The notes under the pieces: model-generated
What the model saw: only the letters and a program-made list of their open reading frames with translations
Database searches by the model: none
Told to the model about the DNA's origin: nothing
NCBI RefSeq assembly: GCF_003131185.1
Contig: NZ_QFFU01000014.1
Location: 1-64,000 of the forward strand
Origin: Pseudomonas ovata
GTDB lineage: Bacteria > Pseudomonadota > Gammaproteobacteria > Pseudomonadales > Pseudomonadaceae
Length of the DNA stretch: 64,000 nt
Direction: 5' to 3'
Program-made: the position numbers and the translations under genes
In this document: positions 58,143 through 64,000 of the stretch, one piece after another
Layout: every line of letters begins with the position of its first letter
How positions within the stretch are numbered: position 1 is the first letter of the stretch

Positions 58143-60962
58143 TCAGAGAATGAGGTCGGCCGTGCTCAAGGCGGTCACGCCGACCAGTTGGATCGAGAAC
58201 TCGGCCTCGGCATCGGCGTCGATGTTGCCATAGAGCACCTGCGCCTTGTTGTCGAAATACAGATCACCCACCGACGCGAAGCGACCGCTGAACGCCGCAC
58301 CCGTGATCAGCGAGTCGAAGGCGTCATTGGTGCTGGTCGCGGTATTGGCATCGAGGGTCGACAGGTCGATCTTGTCCTGGCCACGCACAAAGTCCGAGAT
58401 CACATCCCGCGTGCTGCTGGCAAGACCGGTGTCGGTCACCGCATTGAAGTCGAAGAGGTCATTGCCGGCACCGCCCATCAGCGTGTCCTTGCCGCCACCA
58501 CCGATCAGGGTGTCATTGCCGCTGCCACCTGACAGGTTATCGTTGCCCAGCCCGCCATTGAGCACGTTCTTGCCGCTGGAGCCGCTGAGGATATTGTTGA
58601 GGCTGTTACCAACGAGGTTGGCGGCGGCGCTGGTGTCGATACGGCCGTTCTCGACGTTGGCCGACAAGGTAAAGGTGCTGGCCGTGGAGCGAACGGTGTC
58701 GATGCCTTCGCCGGCTTTCTCGATGACCACATCGCCGGCGTTGTCGACGTAGTAGGTGTCGTTGCCGGTGCCGCCGGTCATGGAGTCCGCGCCCCAGCTG
58801 CCGTCGAGGGTGTCGTTGCCTGCGCCGCCATCGAGGACATCCACGCCCAGGCCGCCGGTGAGGACGTCGGCATTGGTCGTGCCTTCGATTTTCAGAGGGT
58901 TGAAGTTATGGGCGTTGACGGCGGTGGCCAGGACGTTCTGGAGCGTCACTGCTGTGTACCAAGAGTATTGGTTGCCGGCCGCGCCATCTTCGTCGTACTG
59001 GAGTTCGGTGTGCTTGCCGTTCTGCACCAGGCGCAGGTAGCCGTTGGCAGCGCTCATGGGGTTGCCGCCCTGGTAGCCGCGGCCGTTGGCGGCGCTGTAG
59101 TCGAGCAGTGTGCTGACGTCGATCAGGTCGCCGCCGGCGCCGGTGGCGAAGTCGGTGATGGTGAGGCGATAGGCGCTACTGCCTGATATGAACTCATAGG
59201 TATCCCTGCCTGCACCGCCTGTTGCAATCATGACGTCATCGTTTCCAGCCCAGCTTACGTTGTAGCTCTTTATCCTGTCGTCACCGTCGCCACCGAATAC
59301 GCGAGCGGTCTGAGCATGATCGTTGTCGTAGAGCCAGACTGAAAAAGTATCGTTACCACTGCCGCCGAGCAAGGTGTCGTTACCCTGGCCGCCAGAGACG
59401 GACAACGTGTCATCACCAGCACCACCATCAATACTGTCATTTCCAGCATTACCATCCAGACGGTCATTGCCAGCGCCACCGAAAATGGTGTCGTTACCCG
59501 ATCCTCCTTCGATGTAGTCACCACCCCACAGGTCTGTCTCATCACCGCCTTCTATCCGGTCATTACCCCCACTGCCGGTAATCGTATCGTTACCTGCACC
59601 ACCCAGAAGGGTGTCGTTGAAATAGCTTCCGGCAAGCAGTTCAGAATTGCTTGTACCTGACACTTTTAAGCCCGGCACTGCGGAGCCATCGGGCTTTATG
59701 CCGTTATTAAAGTTGTCAGCGGTCAATCGGGTCGCCAATACGTTCTGAAACGTCACTGCTGTGTACCAAGAGTGTTGGTTGCCGGCCGCGCCATCTTCGT
59801 CGTACTGGAGTTCGGTGTGCTTGCCGTTCTGCACCAGGCGCAGGTAGCCGTTGGCGGTGCTCATCGGGTTGCCGCCCTGGTAGCCGCGGCCGTTGGCGGC
59901 GCTGTGGTCGAGCAGTGTGCTGACGTCGATCAGGTCACCGCCGGCGCCGGTGGCGAAGTCGGTGATGGTGAGGCGATAGGCGCTACTGCCTGATATGAAC
60001 TCATAGGTATCCCTGCCTGCACCGCCTGTTGCAATCATGACGTCATCGTTTCCAGCCCAGCTTACGTTGTAGCTCTTTATCCTGTCGTCACCGTCGCCAC
60101 CGAATACGCGAGCGGTCTGAGCACGATCGTTGTCGTAGAGCCAGACTGAAAAAGTATCGTTACCACTGCCGCCGAGCAAGGTGTCGTTACCCTGGCCGCC
60201 AGAGACGGACAACGTGTCATCACCAGCACCACCATCAATACTGTCATTTCCAGCATTACCATCCAGACGGTCATTGCCAGCACCACCGAAAATGGTGTCA
60301 TTGCCCGGCCCGCCCTGAATGTAATCCCCGCCCCACAAGCCGGTTTCATCACCGCCCTCGATCCGGTCATTACCCCCACTACCGATAATCGTATCGCTGC
60401 CGGCTCCCCCCCGGATCGTGTCATCCCCCACTGAGCCTTCCAGCGTGTCGTTTCCTGCCGTCCCCACCAGTACCCCAAGGCTTGCCGTCAATGACGACAG
60501 GTCGTACCCCTTGGCCTCGACCACGCCGGCCTTCACTTCCAGCACCGAATCCGCCTGGGCACCCGAACGATCATCACTGGCCGCCACATCCGCGCCGGTG
60601 AGGTGGGCCAGGGCGTTGACGAAGCTGACGCCGGCCTCGCCCTGCGCCACATCGCACCCGTAGAGCAGGAGGTCGCCATCGGCGGCCAGGCTGGCGCCGA
60701 TCGCCTTGAGGGGCGCCTGGTACTGGCCGAGGTTGCCGGCCTTGAGCACGGTGCTGCCCAGGTACAACGCCCCGGCCGCGCCGTGGCTGATGACCTGCAC
60801 CGAGTCGAGCCCGGCGTAGCCTTCCAGTACCTTGTGCATCTGGTTGACACCGTCCTGGCGCGCATCGAGCAGGTACCAGCGGGTATCGGCGCTGAAGCCG
60901 GCAATCAGGGTTTCGTAGCCGGCGACGCGGCTATCGATGAAGACAACATTATTGATGGTCAT
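58143..60962 (-). CDS. DUF4347-RTX protein with type I secretion signal
   Basis: A 939-residue acidic, Gly/Asp-rich protein. Residues about 5-160 form a DUF4347 domain (VVFIDSRVAGYETLIAGF, VQVISHGAAGALYLG with H60, LLLYGCDVAQGEAGVSFVNALAHLTGADVAASDD with C103). Then come RTX calcium-binding nonapeptide repeats (GGxGNDxL) in blocks, including two nearly identical 269-residue modules. The C-terminus (VGVTALSTADLIL) is the acidic-hydrophobic tail typical of T1SS substrates. No signal peptide is present. Codon composition of the duplicated part is less GC-rich than the flanks. The glycosyltransferase follows 29 bp downstream; another RTX gene ends 200 bp upstream. Confidence 0.87.
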   Translation of the reverse strand: MTINNVVFIDSRVAGYETLIAGFSADTRWYLLDARQDGVNQMHKVLEGYAGLDSVQVISHGAAGALYLGSTVLKAGNLGQYQAPLKAIGASLAADGDLLLYGCDVAQGEAGVSFVNALAHLTGADVAASDDRSGAQADSVLEVKAGVVEAKGYDLSSLTASLGVLVGTAGNDTLEGSVGDDTIRGGAGSDTIIGSGGNDRIEGGDETGLWGGDYIQGGPGNDTIFGGAGNDRLDGNAGNDSIDGGAGDDTLSVSGGQGNDTLLGGSGNDTFSVWLYDNDRAQTARVFGGDGDDRIKSYNVSWAGNDDVMIATGGAGRDTYEFISGSSAYRLTITDFATGAGGDLIDVSTLLDHSAANGRGYQGGNPMSTANGYLRLVQNGKHTELQYDEDGAAGNQHSWYTAVTFQNVLATRLTADNFNNGIKPDGSAVPGLKVSGTSNSELLAGSYFNDTLLGGAGNDTITGSGGNDRIEGGDETDLWGGDYIEGGSGNDTIFGGAGNDRLDGNAGNDSIDGGAGDDTLSVSGGQGNDTLLGGSGNDTFSVWLYDNDHAQTARVFGGDGDDRIKSYNVSWAGNDDVMIATGGAGRDTYEFISGSSAYRLTITDFATGAGGDLIDVSTLLDYSAANGRGYQGGNPMSAANGYLRLVQNGKHTELQYDEDGAAGNQYSWYTAVTLQNVLATAVNAHNFNPLKIEGTTNADVLTGGLGVDVLDGGAGNDTLDGSWGADSMTGGTGNDTYYVDNAGDVVIEKAGEGIDTVRSTASTFTLSANVENGRIDTSAAANLVGNSLNNILSGSSGKNVLNGGLGNDNLSGGSGNDTLIGGGGKDTLMGGAGNDLFDFNAVTDTGLASSTRDVISDFVRGQDKIDLSTLDANTATSTNDAFDSLITGAAFSGRFASVGDLYFDNKAQVLYGNIDADAEAEFSIQLVGVTALSTADLIL
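58949..60297. repeat. Direct tandem duplication inside the DUF4347-RTX gene (807-bp period)
   Basis: Segment 58949-59490 recurs at 59756-60297 with only scattered base changes by eye, such as GTACCAAGAGTATTGG versus GTACCAAGAGTGTTGG. The 807-bp offset is 269 codons, so the frame is kept. Sequence outside these two stretches within each module has diverged. Confidence 0.85.
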
Positions 60963-61104
60963 GGTCCAGCATTCCCTGGAGGACGGAAGGGGAAGAAAGC
61001 GTGGCCGGCAAAGGAGAGGAATCGGCCGGTGATGGCATTGTGCCCGTTGCTCGTGGGCTTGCCAATCGGGCCTTTGATCAGGCGTGAGCAGGACCGCGTA
61101 AGGG

Positions 61105-61140
61105 CAAAAAAAATGGCCTGTACCTTGCAGTACAAGCCAT
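61105..61140 (-). terminator. Rho-independent terminator of the VWA-RTX gene
   Basis: On the minus strand, ATGGCTTGTAC-TGCAAG-GTACAGGCCAT forms an 11-bp stem with one wobble pair, followed by eight T residues. It lies 23 bp after the stop of the gene at 61163. Confidence 0.9.
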
Positions 61141-61162
61141 CTTCAATCGGCCTGTCAGCCGG

Positions 61163-64000
61163 TTACAGGATGAAGTCCGCCGCCACCAGGGTGTTGATTC
61201 CGGTGAGTGCAATGGCGAACTCGGCATCGCCGTCGGCATCGGTGTTGCCGTACAGCACGCCTGCCGCCAGCTTGAGCTGGCCGGCGGTGGTGAACGCCGC
61301 CGTGGACCCGATCAGCGTGCCGATAAAGGCATCGTTGGCCGTGGTCGCGGTGTTGGCATCGAGTGTCGACAAATCGATACGGTCGCCCTTGGCGAAGTCG
61401 GTGATGATGTCCCACGTGGCACTGGTGGTGCCCATCTCTGACAACGAATTGAAGTCGAACACATCGTTGCCCGCCCCGCCCGACAGCACGTCCTTGCCGG
61501 CACCGCCGACCAGCGTGTCATTGCCGGTATGGCCTTCGAGCGTATCGTTGCCGGCGCCGCCGATCAGCATGTCGTTGCCTTCCCAGCCCAGCAGGCGGTT
61601 GGCGGCGGCATTGCCGGTCAGGGTGTTGGCCAGGGCGTTACCGGCCCCGCTGGTGCCGAGGGTGCCGGTCAGGACCAGGTTCTCGACGTTATTGGCCAGC
61701 TTGTGGCTGACGGCGGCATACACCAGGTCAGTGCCTTGGCCGGCGGTTTCCACGACCTTGTCCAGGGCGTTGTCGACGTAGTAGGTGTCATTGCCGGCAC
61801 CGCCATTCATGACATCGGCACCGGCCTTGCCGTCGAGGATGTTGTTGTAGTTGTTGCCGGTCAGGGTGTTGGCCGAGGCATTGCCGGTGCCCTTGAGCAC
61901 GGTGGCGAGGTTGGCCAGCGACAGGTTTTCCAGGCCGGCTGCCAGGGTGTAGTTGTTCAGCGAGGCAATCACGCTGTCCACGCCTGTGGTGTCGGTGATC
62001 ACATCGCCTGCGTTGTCGACGTAATAGGTGTCGTTGCCGTCGCCACCATTGAGCACGTCGGCGCCGGCCCCGCCATTGAGCGTGTCGTTGCCGGCCAGGC
62101 CGTAGAGGACGTTATTGAACTCGTTGCCGGTCAGGCGGTTGTTGTCGGTATTGCCCACGGCATTGAGGGCTGTCGATACGCCGGCCTGCAGGGTCAGGTT
62201 TTCAATGTTATAGAGGCTGTCGGTGGTCGAGACGCCGCTGACATAACCGCCCAGGGACGTGTTCAAGGTGGTGATGACGGTGTCGTTGCCGGCGTTCGAG
62301 TCTTCGCGAACATAGTCGGACGTGGAGTCGACGTAGTAGGTGTCGTTGCCAGCGCCGCCGACCATCGAATCATTGCCGGTGCCACCGTTGAGGGTGTCGT
62401 TGCCGGCGCCACCCTCCAGCGAGTCATTGCCGGCCGCGCCCAGCAAACTGTTATTGAGCTCGTTGCCGGTGATGAGGTTGGCCAGGTCGTTGCCGATGCC
62501 ATTGAGCGCAGCGCCGGTCAGTTGCAGGTGCTCGACGTTCGCCGTGAGGGTGTAGGAAGCCTGCGAGGAGCGCACGGTGTCGGTGCCTTCGGCGGCATTT
62601 TCCACCACGCGGTCGCCTGCGCCATTGACCAGGTACACGTCATCGCCCGTACCGCCCACCATCGAGTCGTTGCCGCTGCCGCCATCCAGCGTGTCGTTGC
62701 CCGCGCCGCCCACCAGGGTGTCGTTGGAGACAAAGCTGCTGATATTGATCGGCAGCGAGGCGCTGACCATGGTGCCGGTCGACGACATGGTCATCAGCTT
62801 GGCGGTGATCTGGTCGGTGCCGCTGGCGCCCAGGGTAATGGCCGCCGATTCGAAGCGCAGGCCCAGTGGCGTTATGGTGAAGCTGTCGGAACCGATCAGG
62901 TCGATCAGCGTGCCGTTGCGGTACACCTCGACCCAGGCGCCGTCGGCCAGTGCCAGCACCGAGGTGTTGAGCAAAGTGGTGTCGAGGTCTTCGGGGTTGG
63001 TGACGATGATCGCCGAATTGTTGTCGATGCCGTCATCGAGCAGGTCGAGCGGGTTTTCCGAGGCGCCGTCGCCCATGCCGATGGCGCGGATCGAGGTGCC
63101 GTCGGTGCCCAACTGACGAATCAGGTTGGCGGTGTCGATGTAGCTGGTGCCATCGGTCGGTGCGCCATCGGACAGGAAAAACACGATGTTTTTTCCCGAA
63201 CCCAGCGACGACAGGTAGCTCTGGGTCTGTTGCAGGGCCGCGTTGTAGGCCGTGCCGCCGCCGGCCTTGAGTTGCAGCAGTTGGTCGTACAGGTCGACCC
63301 GGCCGTTGGCATTGTTGTCGGTGCCCGGATTACCGTTGTAGAGCACCTCGGCGGTGTCATCGAACTGGATCAGCGAGACGTTGGCCTGGCCGCCCAGGCC
63401 GCTGGCAATGATGGTGTCATTGAGCTTCTTGACCGAGGCAATGGCGGCATCGAGCACCGAGTTGCTGTAGTTGTCGCCGTTCAGGTCGCCGACATCGGTG
63501 GTGCCCTGGAAGGTGCTGGTCATGCTGCCGGAGTGGTCGACCACATAGACAATGTTGACGCCGGTGTTGCCCAGGCTTACGCCGCTGATGTTGCCGGTGA
63601 TCTTGACCGTGCCGTTGGCTTGTTCGGGGGCGGAAATGGTCAGCGCCACGACCTGGCCATCGACGATGGCTTCGCCGGAGCTGATAGCGTTCTCGGCGCT
63701 GCCGCTGTCGCCCACCAGCAGGTCGTTGCCATCGCCGCCGACCAGACTGTCGTTGCCACCACCACCGAGCAGGGTGTCGTCGCCGGCTGCGCCGGAAATC
63801 GTGTTGTTGGCCATGTTGCCGACAATACGGTTGGCCAGGGCGTTGCCGGTCATGCCGGCGGCACTGCCAAGCATGACGCCGTTTTCAATGTTGGCGCCCA
63901 GCGTGTGGCCCGACAGGGCCGTGCGCACGGTGTCGACGCCGCCGCCGGCGGCCTCGCTGATCACGTCACCGGCCGCCAGCACATAGGTGTCGTTGCCGGC
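61163..64000 (-). CDS. RTX adhesin-like protein with VWA domain, C-terminal part (5' end beyond window)
   Basis: The reading frame is open from the right window edge to a TAA at 61163, giving at least 945 residues. It starts inside an RTX/haemolysin-type repeat block (GNDTYVLAAGDVISEA). A von Willebrand A domain follows with MIDAS DHSGS (VNIVYVVDHSGSMTSTFQG, then FFLSDGAPTDGTSYID), encoded at about 62990-63560. Several degenerate RTX blocks (SGNDSMVGGTGDDVYLVNGAGDRVVE and similar) follow, then the T1SS-type tail VAADFIL. This layout matches the C-terminal third of LapA/LapF-like giant adhesins. Secretion genes are not in the window. Confidence 0.87.
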   Translation of the reverse strand, partial: AGNDTYVLAAGDVISEAAGGGVDTVRTALSGHTLGANIENGVMLGSAAGMTGNALANRIVGNMANNTISGAAGDDTLLGGGGNDSLVGGDGNDLLVGDSGSAENAISSGEAIVDGQVVALTISAPEQANGTVKITGNISGVSLGNTGVNIVYVVDHSGSMTSTFQGTTDVGDLNGDNYSNSVLDAAIASVKKLNDTIIASGLGGQANVSLIQFDDTAEVLYNGNPGTDNNANGRVDLYDQLLQLKAGGGTAYNAALQQTQSYLSSLGSGKNIVFFLSDGAPTDGTSYIDTANLIRQLGTDGTSIRAIGMGDGASENPLDLLDDGIDNNSAIIVTNPEDLDTTLLNTSVLALADGAWVEVYRNGTLIDLIGSDSFTITPLGLRFESAAITLGASGTDQITAKLMTMSSTGTMVSASLPINISSFVSNDTLVGGAGNDTLDGGSGNDSMVGGTGDDVYLVNGAGDRVVENAAEGTDTVRSSQASYTLTANVEHLQLTGAALNGIGNDLANLITGNELNNSLLGAAGNDSLEGGAGNDTLNGGTGNDSMVGGAGNDTYYVDSTSDYVREDSNAGNDTVITTLNTSLGGYVSGVSTTDSLYNIENLTLQAGVSTALNAVGNTDNNRLTGNEFNNVLYGLAGNDTLNGGAGADVLNGGDGNDTYYVDNAGDVITDTTGVDSVIASLNNYTLAAGLENLSLANLATVLKGTGNASANTLTGNNYNNILDGKAGADVMNGGAGNDTYYVDNALDKVVETAGQGTDLVYAAVSHKLANNVENLVLTGTLGTSGAGNALANTLTGNAAANRLLGWEGNDMLIGGAGNDTLEGHTGNDTLVGGAGKDVLSGGAGNDVFDFNSLSEMGTTSATWDIITDFAKGDRIDLSTLDANTATTANDAFIGTLIGSTAAFTTAGQLKLAAGVLYGNTDADGDAEFAIALTGINTLVAADFIL

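Noticed and set aside
61083-61160. A-run and hairpin considered as a small RNA gene
   Set aside because: The geometry is a standard intrinsic terminator for the minus-strand gene ending at 61163.
1-64000. tRNA, rRNA, prophage, insertion sequence or integron features
   Set aside because: No cloverleaf, rRNA-like sequence, transposase, integrase or phage structural gene could be recognised by reading. Only non-autonomous palindromic repeats are present.

Overview
The window is chromosomal DNA of a GC-rich gammaproteobacterium, almost certainly a Pseudomonas. The gene order (msrA-dipA-aceFE, glnE, waaFCGP with further LPS kinases, glcB, comF/bioBFHCD, a fadE pair, davAB) is the order I recall from the P. 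putida / P. fluorescens lineage. Protein sequences, PsrA- and BirA-type operators and the abundant GTAGGAG/GTGGGAG palindromic repeats fit this. No database was searched.

Layout. (1) 1-8.6 kb, minus strand: aceE-aceF (pyruvate dehydrogenase E1/E2, own terminator), then dipA (c-di-GMP phosphodiesterase) and msrA, ending in two tandem repeat units. Twin palindromic operators precede aceE. (2) 8.9-20.7 kb, plus strand: glnE, then a tightly overlapping LPS-core operon: waaF, waaC, waaG, waaP and three more kinase-fold genes. An unlinked-looking creD follows. (3) 20.8-27.3 kb, minus strand: a GST, an ECF sigma/FecR/PepSY-membrane group lacking a TonB receptor, and an exonuclease-DUF294/CBS pair. 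(4) 27.5-37.5 kb: a single-domain response regulator with a partly duplicated 3' end inside a repeat field, glcB, a GcvR-like ACT protein, rarD, srkA, phoX, a ModE-type regulator and comF. (5) 37.6-42.1 kb: bioBFHCD behind a BirA-type operator. (6) 42.2-48.2 kb: a small flagellar-like protein, two paralogous acyl-CoA dehydrogenases flanking a membrane diguanylate cyclase, with a PsrA-type operator before the first. (7) 48.5-52.5 kb: a Pmp3 peptide, an orphan PqqD-like (RRE-fold) protein, and davA-davB with an Lrp regulator for lysine catabolism. (8) 52.7-58.1 kb: sugar-binding protein, FUSC transporter, metallo-beta-lactamase-fold protein, LysR regulator, glycosyltransferase. (9) 58.1-64.0 kb, minus strand: two RTX proteins with type I secretion-type C-termini. 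One carries a DUF4347 N-terminus and a recent internal duplication. The other carries a VWA domain and runs off the right edge.

Most of the window is ordinary core genome. The parts that deserve attention are the accessory insertions: a composite palindromic element present as six units at five loci, which in two places supplies the apparent stop codon of a reading frame; the orphan PqqD-like protein; the receptor-less FecIR group; and the RTX island, where DUF4347 shows a His-Gly...Cys arrangement reminiscent of clan CD (caspase/CHAT) peptidases. No rRNA, tRNA, CRISPR array, prophage or transposase gene was seen.
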